DNA from: a virus
Reading direction: 5' to 3' (one strand)
IMG/VR virus record: IMGVR_UViG_3300033182_000038
Span: 1-53,560 of that record
Length of the DNA: 53,560 nucleotides
Numbering within the stretch: the first letter of the stretch is position 1; every line of letters starts with the position of its first letter. Positions 22,580 through 30,205 of this stretch are shown piece after piece. Below the pieces are notes generated by a model. The model saw only the letters and a program-made list of their open reading frames with translations. It had not been told where the DNA came from and did not search any database. Made by a program: the position numbers and the translations under genes.

Positions 22580-23416
22580 ATGGGCGTTAAGTTTGCAAAT
22601 AACGGTTACGCTACGCTCGCCTCTAGTGTTGCTAGTAGTGATACGAGCCTAACTGTAACGAGTGGGCAGGGCGCTCGTTTCCCTACCCTAGCTGGCGGAG
22701 ATTATTTCTACACAACCCTAATTGACGCGTCGAATAACTTAGAGATCGTCAAATGTACTGCGCGTACAGGCGACGTTCTGACTGTTGTTCGCGGGCAAGA
22801 ATCAACTGCTGCGCGGTCTTACACTGCCGGTGATCGTATCGAGCAGCGTATTACGGCGGCTGCTTTGGGTGCGATTTACACTGAGGCTGTAGCTGATGCT
22901 ACTCCGGGTACGGACACTATTACGGCGGCCATGATTCAGGCTAACGCGGTCGGAGCTTCTGAGCTAAACGTATCAGGTAATGGCTCTTCTGGTCAGGCAC
23001 TTCTTTCTGATGGAGACGGCACGTTTAGTTGGGGTACGGGAGGCGACGCCTTCGGCACTGAGAACGGTACTTATACGAATAGCGGCACATTCTCGGGTTC
23101 TTATGGTGCAAATACATTGAGAACTGTGTCTATAGCGGCAGGCAGATATTTTATTCTTTTCACATCTTCGATAGCGGTTCAGTACCCAAGTGGTGACCCT
23201 GACGGTGTAACAGTTAAGTATAGAGAAGATGGTTCAGACGTAGTAACCCACGCCCACGAAGAAGATAGCGTTGGGCCAGTATCATCAAGAACTACGGTTT
23301 TTGTCCGTACTTTTTCTAGTTCAACTAGCGTAACAGTTTATGTTCCATCCGGCGGCGATGGTGACGGCGGCGGTTTGCACCTTCACACAATGTTAAAACT
23401 TATCAAACTAGACTAA
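22580..23416 (+). CDS. Receptor-binding-like tail protein, copy 1
   Basis: 278 residues. The first 109 residues (MGVKFANNGYATLASSV to YTEAVADATP) align without gaps to those of the 23780-24664 protein and are more than half identical. The remainder is different and includes an acidic/His-rich tip ending DGDGGGLHLHTMLKLIKLD. A shared N-terminal anchor with variable tip is the hallmark of adhesion modules. A small chaperone-like gene follows 15 bases later. Confidence 0.78.
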   Translation: MGVKFANNGYATLASSVASSDTSLTVTSGQGARFPTLAGGDYFYTTLIDASNNLEIVKCTARTGDVLTVVRGQESTAARSYTAGDRIEQRITAAALGAIYTEAVADATPGTDTITAAMIQANAVGASELNVSGNGSSGQALLSDGDGTFSWGTGGDAFGTENGTYTNSGTFSGSYGANTLRTVSIAAGRYFILFTSSIAVQYPSGDPDGVTVKYREDGSDVVTHAHEEDSVGPVSSRTTVFVRTFSSSTSVTVYVPSGGDGDGGGLHLHTMLKLIKLD

Positions 23417-23431
23417 GGGGAGGAGTAAATT

Positions 23432-23773
23432 ATGGCATATGATAACCCTAGATTTGTAGCACTCGCTCTTACTGACTTAGGTATCAAATCGTTTTCAATA
23501 GACGACGCTACAGGCAGTTACCAAGTCTTCGGTACTAACGACACCGCCCCATCTCAGTCTGAGTTTGAAACTGCCTATGACGCAGCGGTAAGCGGGAATG
23601 ACCTGCGTAGACTGCGAAAAAGACGAAATGCTTTATTAACAGCTACAGATTGGTGGGCTGGCTCTGACCACACAATGACTCAAGCTCAGACTGATTATCG
23701 TCAGGCGTTGCGCGATATAACAGATACCTACTCATCGCTAAGCGATGTTGTTTGGCCAACTAAGCCGGAGTGA
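23432..23773 (+). CDS. Putative tail-fibre assembly chaperone 1
   Basis: 113 residues. The second half (LRRLRKRRNALLTATDWW, DHTMTQAQTDYRQALRDIT and VVWPTKPE) matches the common C-terminal pattern of phage tail-assembly chaperone proteins. It follows the first receptor-binding-like gene directly, the normal arrangement. Confidence 0.8.
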   Translation: MAYDNPRFVALALTDLGIKSFSIDDATGSYQVFGTNDTAPSQSEFETAYDAAVSGNDLRRLRKRRNALLTATDWWAGSDHTMTQAQTDYRQALRDITDTYSSLSDVVWPTKPE

Positions 23774-23779
23774 TAGATC

Positions 23780-24664
23780 ATGGGCGTAAAAGTCACGAAC
23801 AACGCTTACGGTACGCTCTCGACCGGTATTGATTCGAGTGCAACAACGATTACGCTTGACGGTGGTCAGGGGTCTCGTTATCCGTCACTTGGCGCTGGTG
23901 ACTACTTCTACGCCACGCTGATTGACACGGCTAACAACCTTGAGGTTGTTAAAGTAACCGCACGCTCCAGTGACTCTATGACGGTAGTGCGTGGGCAGGA
24001 CAACACAACTGCCCGTGCGTTTGCTATCGGCGACCGCTTCGAGCTTCGCCCAACAGCGGCTTTGTTTGAAGCTATCTATACGGAGGCGGTAGCAGATGCT
24101 GTCCCTGCGGATGGCTCCATCACCGCAGCAAAGCTGGCAAGCACATTGGACTTGTCCGGTAAGACGGTGACGTATGGGCTGACTGATTCAGATATGCCGT
24201 CAGGTGCGGTGTTGCAAGTGGTGCAAACCTATTTCAACACAAAGGTAGGGCTAACTGGTTCGGCTTATGTCGGGCTTGATGTCAGCATAACCCCAAGCTC
24301 TAGCACAAGCAAAATTTTGCTTATTGGCTCAATTGCTTTTGGTAAGTCTAATGTAAATGGCGCAGTAAAAATGCTGAGAAACGGCAACACGTTTATGCCT
24401 AATCTTGTAGGATCCTACGTGGGCGGTACAAATTCTAGTACAGGCGGTTGGAACACTGCTGACGATGGCGTAAGTGGAGACGGCGATTGGAACATCTCAA
24501 ATCAAAGTTTTGTATATTTAGACTCACCATCTTCCACTTCTTCTTTGCAATACCGCCTTTACTACTATGAGGCGGAGAACGGCGACTTATATGTAAATAG
24601 ACAACGTAACGACAATGGCGGCACAAGTTGCTCAGTTTTAATTGCCGTGGAGGTTGCAGGATGA
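23780..24664 (+). CDS. Receptor-binding-like tail protein, copy 2
   Basis: 294 residues with the same N-terminal anchor as copy 1 and an unrelated C-terminal domain (VGLDVSITPSSSTSK, then YVNRQRNDNGG). The last base pairs overlap the next chaperone gene (ATGA). Two anchors with different tips imply either two host targets or a heteromeric adhesion complex. Confidence 0.78.
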   Translation: MGVKVTNNAYGTLSTGIDSSATTITLDGGQGSRYPSLGAGDYFYATLIDTANNLEVVKVTARSSDSMTVVRGQDNTTARAFAIGDRFELRPTAALFEAIYTEAVADAVPADGSITAAKLASTLDLSGKTVTYGLTDSDMPSGAVLQVVQTYFNTKVGLTGSAYVGLDVSITPSSSTSKILLIGSIAFGKSNVNGAVKMLRNGNTFMPNLVGSYVGGTNSSTGGWNTADDGVSGDGDWNISNQSFVYLDSPSSTSSLQYRLYYYEAENGDLYVNRQRNDNGGTSCSVLIAVEVAG

Positions 24665-24963
24665 TTTACGGAAAATTTGAAGCAATTAGGTCATTAAAAC
24701 CAGACGCAAAGTTTGCTGTTCGTGGTGATGATGTCGAATGGTTAGATGATAACCAAACAAATCCAACCGATGCCGAAATCCAAGCCGAACTCGTTCGTCT
24801 GCAAGCCGACTACGATGCAAAGCAATACGCTCGTGACCGTGCTGCTGAATACCCACCTGCCGCCGACTACCTTGATGGCATTGTGAAGGGCGATACCGCA
24901 CAGGTGCAGGCATACATTGACGCTTGCTTGGCGGTGAAGGCCAAGTATCCGAAGCCGGAGTGA
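24661..24963 (+). CDS. Putative tail-fibre assembly chaperone 2
   Basis: 100 residues from the ATG at 24661. The C-terminal part RAAEYPPAADYLDGIVKGD followed by AYIDACLAVKAKYPKPE is the recognisable XkdW-like tail-chaperone pattern. The N-terminal half differs from chaperone 1, as expected if each serves its own fibre. Confidence 0.82.
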   Translation: MIYGKFEAIRSLKPDAKFAVRGDDVEWLDDNQTNPTDAEIQAELVRLQADYDAKQYARDRAAEYPPAADYLDGIVKGDTAQVQAYIDACLAVKAKYPKPE

Positions 24964-24964
24964 C

Positions 24965-25135
24965 ATGAACAAGACCCCGCTCCTCATGATGCCAGACGGA
25001 TCGTTCATACGATCTGCGGATATTCCTGAGGGGGCGATAGTTGTAGAAGAACCGGAACTCCCTGAGGAGCCTGAATTCAAAGTTTTCGATCAAACCGCTG
25101 CTGTCTTGGAGGCACAACGTGGAAATGCAGACTGA
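24965..25135 (+). CDS. Small acidic hypothetical protein, 56 aa
   Basis: Reads MNKTPLLMMPDGSFIRSADI and then a Glu/Pro-rich stretch. Its start lies one base after the chaperone 2 stop and its end overlaps the next gene by 17 bases. Coding looks likely from this packing, but no function can be given. Confidence 0.6.
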   Translation: MNKTPLLMMPDGSFIRSADIPEGAIVVEEPELPEEPEFKVFDQTAAVLEAQRGNAD

Positions 25136-25364
25136 TAATCACTGGCACTTGGACAAGCGCGTCCCTGTTGCGCTCATGGTCACGATGGTGTCATGGATCA
25201 TTGCTACAGTGTGGTGGGCGTCTGCGCTAACTAACCGCGTTGAAGTACTCGAAGAAATGGCACTTAAGAACAACTCGCTTGAGTCTAGGCTCGTGCGTAT
25301 TGAAGAAGGGCAGAACTGGATGAAACAAATCCTCCAGCAAATGGCTTCTAAACTTGACAAGTAA
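25119..25364 (+). CDS. Single-span membrane protein, 81 aa
   Basis: A GTG start at 25119 is well spaced from GGAGG; an ATG two codons on is an alternative. The order is HWHLDKRVPVALMV, one membrane span (VTMVSWIIATVWWASAL), then a coiled coil (NRVEVLEEMALKNNSLESRL). This small type is common near phage lysis genes, sometimes called holin-like, but its role is unproved. Confidence 0.75.
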   Translation: MEMQTDNHWHLDKRVPVALMVTMVSWIIATVWWASALTNRVEVLEEMALKNNSLESRLVRIEEGQNWMKQILQQMASKLDK

Positions 25365-25373
25365 GGATCAATC

Positions 25374-25514
25374 ATGGCCTGTAAATCTAAAGCAGCACCG
25401 AAGAAGATGGCATACAAAACCGGCGGCGTTGTCTTTAAGCCATGTGCGGCGTGCAAGACTCCCGCTAAATGTAAAAAGGCGGGTAAATGCCTAACAAAAA
25501 GCTCGCGTGGCTAA
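25374..25514 (+). CDS. Cys-rich basic mini-protein, 46 aa
   Basis: Reads MACKSKAAPKKMAYKTGGVV and ends LTKSSRG, with six Cys, four of them in a KPCAACKTPAKCKKAGKC cluster. It overlaps the next gene by 28 bases in another frame and has GTAAGGATCA before its start. Metal binding or disulphide formation is possible. No family recognised. Confidence 0.62.
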   Translation: MACKSKAAPKKMAYKTGGVVFKPCAACKTPAKCKKAGKCLTKSSRG

Positions 25515-26038
25515 CGCTACTTCCACTGCTTGTTAGCGCGGCGTACGCCGCTGACCCTATTGTTACCGAGTCTACCTCGGAGAGCACCGTTACGACTAAC
25601 GGTAGCATGACCACTACGGTCAAGTCCCCACCCCCTTCAGCAATTTCACCCCAGTTCAGCTCAGGGTCTAACTCAGACCTCTGCACCGTCGGCGCTTCTG
25701 GTGCAGTGCAGACGCAGATTCTAGGTATCTCGGTAGGCTCGACCTTTACCGAGGAGAACTGTATCCGCCTCAAGAACGCTAAGACGCTGTACGACATGGG
25801 GATGAAAGTCGCAGCAATCTCCGTGATGTGTCAGGACAAAAAGGTCTTTGACGCAATGATGCACGCTGGTACTCCCTGTCCATACGACGGCATGATCGGT
25901 GCTGACGCGAAGGCTGCGTGGAAGACCCACACTGTAGATCAACCCGAGGAAAACAAGGAGGAGCTAAATGCAGAGCAGAAACGCAACCGCGCTCTTGGCA
26001 TTATTGGCACTATGGTCGGCGCTTTCTTGGTCTTCTGA
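25487..26038 (+). CDS. Exported protein 1 of the secretion-signal cassette
   Basis: 183 residues. The N-terminus MPNKKLAWLTLLPLLVSAAYA is a clear Sec signal peptide with cleavage likely after AYA. The mature part is Ser/Thr-rich with four Cys and ends in a hydrophobic segment (GIIGTMVGAFLVF), so it may be membrane-anchored at its C-terminus. The next gene overlaps it by 71 bases. First of five successive exported products. No family recognised. Confidence 0.78.
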   Translation: MPNKKLAWLTLLPLLVSAAYAADPIVTESTSESTVTTNGSMTTTVKSPPPSAISPQFSSGSNSDLCTVGASGAVQTQILGISVGSTFTEENCIRLKNAKTLYDMGMKVAAISVMCQDKKVFDAMMHAGTPCPYDGMIGADAKAAWKTHTVDQPEENKEELNAEQKRNRALGIIGTMVGAFLVF

Positions 26039-26843
26039 TTATGTCTTTGGGCAGTCTAATAATGCTGCTGCTGGGGGTAGTCCTTGGAGCATGTCTGGTT
26101 CTCTATTCTCTCTGGATTCAGTACAAGGACTGGACATTAACGGTGTCCTCTATAAGTACACCGCAGTCAAAAACCCAGCAGACCCAATGCAAGTCCACGT
26201 CCAGAACGAGGACGCAGTCAACGGCGGGTACATATTCCGCGAGACCGACGACTGGTCTGGGCTACCCGGGTCTACGATCAACAAGTTCACAGTTATCCCT
26301 AACATACCAATCAAGTACTGGGGCGCAGGGTCAATCGAGGTGGAAGGCGTAGGGCAGGTAACTGATCCAACCGTTATCTACTCGTATCGACTCAACCCTT
26401 GCGCTGGCGTACAGAACGACCCAGCCTGCGGTAATGTTATTGACCCCCTTAGCCTAGTCCCCAAGACAGAGGTCGAGGTGTACAACGCATTAGAAGATCC
26501 TAATGTAGCTAATGCTACGCAGGAAACTGACCGCGAAGTGTACGACGACAACGACGAGAAAGAAGATAAGCAGAAGGAAGACAAGCGCCGTAAGGACGGT
26601 GCTAAAGCTGCGGCAACAGCCGTGGCCTCAGCGGTCGGTATCTCGCAGGACGCGATGATTCAGGCTATGAATAGTGTTAATAATTTGACACCATACCTTA
26701 CAGCCACAATTCCCGGCGGGTCTTATGGGGACACTGTGGCGTTAATCGACTCCAAACTGCCGGAGAGTAGACAGGGTCTACGCAATGGCTTAGCCCAACA
26801 AGTCCTGCATAACCGCATGGTCGGCATGCAGTACGGGAGATGA
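25968..26843 (+). CDS. Exported protein 2, 291 aa
   Basis: Starts MQSRNATALLALLALWSALS, a signal peptide or N-terminal anchor, and continues with a strand-rich domain (YIFRETDDWSGLPG, IPIKYWGAGSIEVEG) that includes one Cys pair (NPCAGVQNDPACGN). A very charged segment (DNDEKEDKQKEDKRRKD) at about 190-210 is followed by a helical C-terminus. The KYWGAGSIEVEG pattern is known to me from uncharacterised marine phage proteins. Overlaps both neighbours. Confidence 0.75.
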   Translation: MQSRNATALLALLALWSALSWSSDYVFGQSNNAAAGGSPWSMSGSLFSLDSVQGLDINGVLYKYTAVKNPADPMQVHVQNEDAVNGGYIFRETDDWSGLPGSTINKFTVIPNIPIKYWGAGSIEVEGVGQVTDPTVIYSYRLNPCAGVQNDPACGNVIDPLSLVPKTEVEVYNALEDPNVANATQETDREVYDDNDEKEDKQKEDKRRKDGAKAAATAVASAVGISQDAMIQAMNSVNNLTPYLTATIPGGSYGDTVALIDSKLPESRQGLRNGLAQQVLHNRMVGMQYGR

Positions 26844-26845
26844 AT

Positions 26846-27343
26846 ATGAAAAGTGTCAAAATTCTGGTCGGAGTGTGTTTTCTTTCTGGCGTAGTACAGG
26901 CTGAGACCGTCACTATTACGGGTACTGTGCAGTCACGTTGCATCATCAACACGGACACGGTGGGTATTTATGGAAACCCTAACGCTTACACTCTTACTAC
27001 TTTACCTGCTGACGGGGGCGTGGTTCCTGTGGTGCGTTATGACGTGTCGCTCGCTGATGCCTATAAGGCTCGGATTACTCACCCAACTAGCTTTAGCACT
27101 AGCCCTTCTCTTAGTGACAGTGTGACGTGGACGGGTGCTACCGAGGTACAGCAGGTATCTGACGCAAACATGGCGGCGTACGAAACTGACAAGGTGACGT
27201 ATGACCAGACCACTGAGTACGACTTGACGCTGGCAGGCTCAACTTGGTTTAAGACCAGCTCGACTGCTGTCTACGGCGGCAACAAAGCCTTCCCCGGTGG
27301 TACTTACCGAGCGCTAGTGGTAGCGGAATGTATAGCAAAATAG
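26846..27343 (+). CDS. Exported protein 3, pilin-like
   Basis: The second ATG (26846) is six bases from GGGAG; another at 26840 overlaps the previous stop. After a signal peptide (MKSVKILVGVCFLSGVVQA) the chain is all-strand with one Cys near the start (SRCIIN) and one near the end (AECIAK). The C-terminal GGTYRALVVAECIA recalls fimbrial-type subunits. A secreted adhesin or pilin-like decoration is the best guess; homology is not shown. Confidence 0.72.
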   Translation: MKSVKILVGVCFLSGVVQAETVTITGTVQSRCIINTDTVGIYGNPNAYTLTTLPADGGVVPVVRYDVSLADAYKARITHPTSFSTSPSLSDSVTWTGATEVQQVSDANMAAYETDKVTYDQTTEYDLTLAGSTWFKTSSTAVYGGNKAFPGGTYRALVVAECIAK

Positions 27344-27729
27344 CCCTCTGGGTAGCTACGCTGCTCGGTTTGTCGTTTTGGTTTGGCGTCTACACAGTTG
27401 CGTACGCGCATGAGATGACGCCGACGTACCCTAAGTGGAGTCCGTCGTATGTCGACGGTGTTATGCAAACATCTATGGAGATGTTTAATAAACGCCAAGA
27501 TGTAGAGTATTATGAAGTTGGAATATTTGACAGTGAGTGGGAGCCTGTACCGTTTGTTAGTAGCTATAAGTTATTGCGGCTTAGGTACTTGGGTCATGTT
27601 AAGTTTGATCTTTACATTCGCCGAGAAGATGTAAAGCGGGCAGAGTATGTGTGTTCAAAGTCAAAGCTGAGGTCAGATAACGGTAAATCGCCGTTGATTT
27701 CCTCGCGGATATGTTCGAGGTTTAAGTGA
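27328..27729 (+). CDS. Exported protein 4, 133 aa
   Basis: A signal peptide (MYSKIALWVATLLGLSFWF, ending near AYA) is followed by a compact strand-rich domain (VEYYEVGIFDSEWEPVPF, SYKLLRLRYLGHVKF) and two Cys (EYVCSKS, SRICSRF). Size and strand content would suit a periplasmic chaperone-like protein for the pilin-like neighbour, but no chaperone motif was identified. It overlaps neighbours on both sides by 16 and four bases. Confidence 0.7.
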   Translation: MYSKIALWVATLLGLSFWFGVYTVAYAHEMTPTYPKWSPSYVDGVMQTSMEMFNKRQDVEYYEVGIFDSEWEPVPFVSSYKLLRLRYLGHVKFDLYIRREDVKRAEYVCSKSKLRSDNGKSPLISSRICSRFK

Positions 27730-28160
27730 AAGCTTTGTTTTACCTCGTCGGTTGGTGGCTGCTGATTGTTATTTCTTCGGCTAAAGCCTTAGCTGACAGC
27801 AGCTCACTAAACTTGCAGCTTCCTAACGCGGGTGGCAGCTATCAGTCCGACCACTTTCGAGCCGGTGATTTAGACTGCTCCAACGCTATCGGTGGTAGCA
27901 CGAATGTCGAGTTTGGTGTGACGGGCATTATCAATAATGCGACTAGCCCATTTTCTAGTAACGATCCGCTAAACCCGGAGACTAAAGATATAGGGATGTA
28001 CGCTCGGATTATTATCCCGCTGGACGGCCCTAAAGAACGGATTAACTGCAATACGCTTTACCAACTGGAGCTACAGAAGAAACGCTTAGAGGTGCAGAGG
28101 CTTCAACAGGAACTGGAGAACCTGCGTAAACTACAGTCAACCAGTAAGTTTGAGAACTGA
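27726..28160 (+). CDS. Exported protein 5, coiled-coil tail, 144 aa
   Basis: A GTG start overlaps the previous stop. Signal peptide KALFYLVGWWLLIVISSA, then a domain with two Cys (DLDCSNA, RINCNTL) and an IIIPLDGP strand. The end is a long helix with heptad character (LELQKKRLEVQRLQQELENL). It closes the exported cassette. Coiled-coil multimerisation is likely; function unknown. Confidence 0.72.
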   Translation: MKALFYLVGWWLLIVISSAKALADSSSLNLQLPNAGGSYQSDHFRAGDLDCSNAIGGSTNVEFGVTGIINNATSPFSSNDPLNPETKDIGMYARIIIPLDGPKERINCNTLYQLELQKKRLEVQRLQQELENLRKLQSTSKFEN

Positions 28161-28161
28161 T

Positions 28162-28653
28162 ATGGCAGACCTTGGTGACGATCTTGAAAAACTGGAAGGC
28201 TTGGCTGACAAACGGCTCAGCCTATTTGGCTATCGGTTTACTCCTACTCAGTTAGGCATGGCTTTGGCTGCCCTTAGTTCTGTGGTTGGAACTCTCTACG
28301 GCGGCTTCCTCATGTACCAAAAGGTGGAAGAAGTGGCGGGGCTTGACCTAGGTGCGTACCAGCAGAAGATGGATGTGATGGACGCTAAGGTTCAGGAAGC
28401 ACTGGACTACTCCCGTGACATCAAGAATGGGTTGCGTGACGACATATTGCGTATTGAGAAGCAGGCTGACCGAGTCGAGGACATGGTGCGTAACACCGAA
28501 GAAAAAGTCCGCACTTTGATCGATGACGCTGAAATACGTTTTGAGACGAAGCGTGAGCAGCTTAGAATGTCCCAACGAGCTGACCTAAAGGAGCTTGAGG
28601 ACAAGCTTAACAAGCGGGTGCAAGAAGCCCTAGACAACCCTTTAGCGAAATAG
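28162..28653 (+). CDS. Membrane-anchored coiled-coil protein, 163 aa
   Basis: The ATG at 28162 is preferred over a TTG four codons upstream. One hydrophobic span (MALAALSSVVGTLYGGFLMY) near residue 40 is followed by about 110 residues of charged coiled coil. It sits between the exported cassette and the holin, so it may help lysis or anchor the virion tail. No known family. Confidence 0.72.
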   Translation: MADLGDDLEKLEGLADKRLSLFGYRFTPTQLGMALAALSSVVGTLYGGFLMYQKVEEVAGLDLGAYQQKMDVMDAKVQEALDYSRDIKNGLRDDILRIEKQADRVEDMVRNTEEKVRTLIDDAEIRFETKREQLRMSQRADLKELEDKLNKRVQEALDNPLAK

Positions 28654-28661
28654 GAGGCACT

Positions 28662-28979
28662 ATGTCTGAACTGCTAGATAAATACGACGAGAATGGTAAC
28701 GGTAAGATTGACCCGCACGAGCTGGCGCTTATTGAGCTTGAAGACAAACGCCGTCGTATGGAAGATGACGATGCACAGCGTGACCAGCAGCGCAAGATGA
28801 TCTGGTATGTATTGTTTGGCATGCTGGGCTACCCGTTGTTTGTACTAGGTGCGTCTGTCGCCGGTGTAGACAAGGCTGCTGATCTGATCGCGTCGATGGC
28901 TACGATTTACTTCCCATCTACCAGTTTGCTGGTGGGTGTATTCTTCGGCGTAGACGCCATTAAGAAGAACAAGGATTAA
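28662..28979 (+). CDS. Holin-like protein with an EF-hand motif
   Basis: 105 residues. Residues 9-20 (DENGNGKIDPHE) form a complete EF-hand calcium loop: D1, N3, N5, G6, I8, D9 and E12 are all in the expected places. A charged helix and two membrane spans follow (WYVLFGMLGYPLFVLGASVA and IYFPSTSLLVGVFFGV). Two-span topology and location beside spanins and endolysin indicate a holin. Similar EF-hand membrane proteins occur in other marine-type phages; calcium control of timing is a hypothesis. Confidence 0.75.
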   Translation: MSELLDKYDENGNGKIDPHELALIELEDKRRRMEDDDAQRDQQRKMIWYVLFGMLGYPLFVLGASVAGVDKAADLIASMATIYFPSTSLLVGVFFGVDAIKKNKD

Positions 28980-28981
28980 CT

Positions 28982-29431
28982 ATGTTTGGCCTTGGCGGAA
29001 TCCTACCGATGCTGCTTGTGATCTCCACGTTGAGTGGTGGGGTGTACTTTTACTATACATCCACGCAAGAGACGATCCAGCAACTTCGTGAAAACAACTT
29101 TGCGTTAGAAGCTGCTAACAAGACCAATCAGGAAACTATCAGCCGAATGGAAGAGGCAGCAGAGCTTTCTAAGAAGCTGAACAAGGAGCTGACTGAGAAG
29201 TACAACGAAGCTGAATCACGGGTAAATACGTTGAGAGATAAGTTGATCGATCACGACCTAACCAACCTGTCACTGAAAAAACCCGGGCTAATCGAGAAGA
29301 GAATCAACAATGGCACAGATAAAGCATTTAAGCATCTTGAGTCTATTACTACTATTAAGCGGGTGCAGCCTATGGCGGACACCGGAGCCGATAGTAGTAA
29401 CGGAAACAAAGATCAAAACAATTCAGATTGA
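28982..29431 (+). CDS. i-spanin (Rz-like inner-membrane subunit)
   Basis: 149 residues with an N-terminal membrane anchor (GILPMLLVISTLSGGVYFYY) followed by a long coiled coil (ETIQQLRENNFALEA onward), the usual i-spanin design. An overlapping lipoprotein gene starts within it in another frame. Together they fuse inner and outer membranes at the last step of lysis. Confidence 0.85.
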   Translation: MFGLGGILPMLLVISTLSGGVYFYYTSTQETIQQLRENNFALEAANKTNQETISRMEEAAELSKKLNKELTEKYNEAESRVNTLRDKLIDHDLTNLSLKKPGLIEKRINNGTDKAFKHLESITTIKRVQPMADTGADSSNGNKDQNNSD

Positions 29432-29699
29432 CGTTAAGGAGCATCCTCGCCCACTGTCCATGAAGAATGTTTCGTGGTATGTGGTTACAGCGGATAATCT
29501 GGAAGAGTTTAAGGAACGCTTTAAGAAGGAAACCGGCGGCGAGCTGGTGTTCTATGTGATCTCTGTCGGTGACTACGAGCGGATGGCGATAAACTTTGCG
29601 GACATTACCCGCTATATCGAGCAGCAAAAGCAGTTGATTGTGTACTACGAGCAAGCGATTGAAGCACAAACTAATAGGCCGAAAGGGGACTTACAGTGA
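29310..29699 (+). CDS. o-spanin (Rz1-like outer-membrane lipoprotein)
   Basis: 129 residues. MAQIKHLSILSLLLLLSGCS carries a lipobox LSGC, with Ser after the lipidated Cys, which favours outer-membrane sorting. It starts inside the i-spanin gene, overlapping its last 122 bases in another frame. At 129 residues it is longer than classical Rz1 proteins, with an extra globular part (KNVSWYVVTADNLEEF). Confidence 0.82.
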   Translation: MAQIKHLSILSLLLLLSGCSLWRTPEPIVVTETKIKTIQIDVKEHPRPLSMKNVSWYVVTADNLEEFKERFKKETGGELVFYVISVGDYERMAINFADITRYIEQQKQLIVYYEQAIEAQTNRPKGDLQ

Positions 29700-30205
29700 G
29701 AGATAATTTTGAGAAATGCCTAGACATGTTGCTCCACCACGAAGGTGGGTTCGTGAACCATCCGCAAGACCCCGGTGGCATGACCAACTTGGGTGTGACC
29801 AAGAAAGTTTACGAAGAGTTTGTAGGCCGTGAGGTTGACGAAGCTGAGATGCGTGGACTCACGCCCGCTGATGTCGGCCCACTTTACAAGAAGAACTACT
29901 GGGATAGGGTGAAAGGTGATGATTTACCGTCTGGTGTGGATTGGTGTGTGTTTGATTGGGCTGTCAATTCTGGTACTGGACGCGCAGCCAAAGCCCTCCA
30001 GCGAGCAGTTGGAGCTGAAGCTGACGGAGCCATCGGCCCGGGTACGTTACGTCATGTAGCTGAGCACTCCCCAGAAGATGTTGTCAGAAAAGTACATGCT
30101 GAGCGCCAAGAGTTCTATGAGAATTTGAAAACTTTTGGTACATTTGGTAAAGGCTGGACTCGCCGTAATAACGAGACCCTTGAACAGGCTCTGGAGATGG
30201 TCTAA
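29696..30205 (+). CDS. Endolysin, glycoside hydrolase family 108-like muramidase
   Basis: 169 residues. HHEGGFVNHPQDPGGMTNLG carries the family's catalytic Glu (E16) and the NxxxDPGGxTNxG signature. The C-terminal half (SGTGRAAKALQRAVGAEADG) matches the paired peptidoglycan-binding part. There is no signal peptide, so release depends on the holin. The GTG start overlaps the o-spanin stop (GTGA). Confidence 0.92.
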   Translation: MRDNFEKCLDMLLHHEGGFVNHPQDPGGMTNLGVTKKVYEEFVGREVDEAEMRGLTPADVGPLYKKNYWDRVKGDDLPSGVDWCVFDWAVNSGTGRAAKALQRAVGAEADGAIGPGTLRHVAEHSPEDVVRKVHAERQEFYENLKTFGTFGKGWTRRNNETLEQALEMV

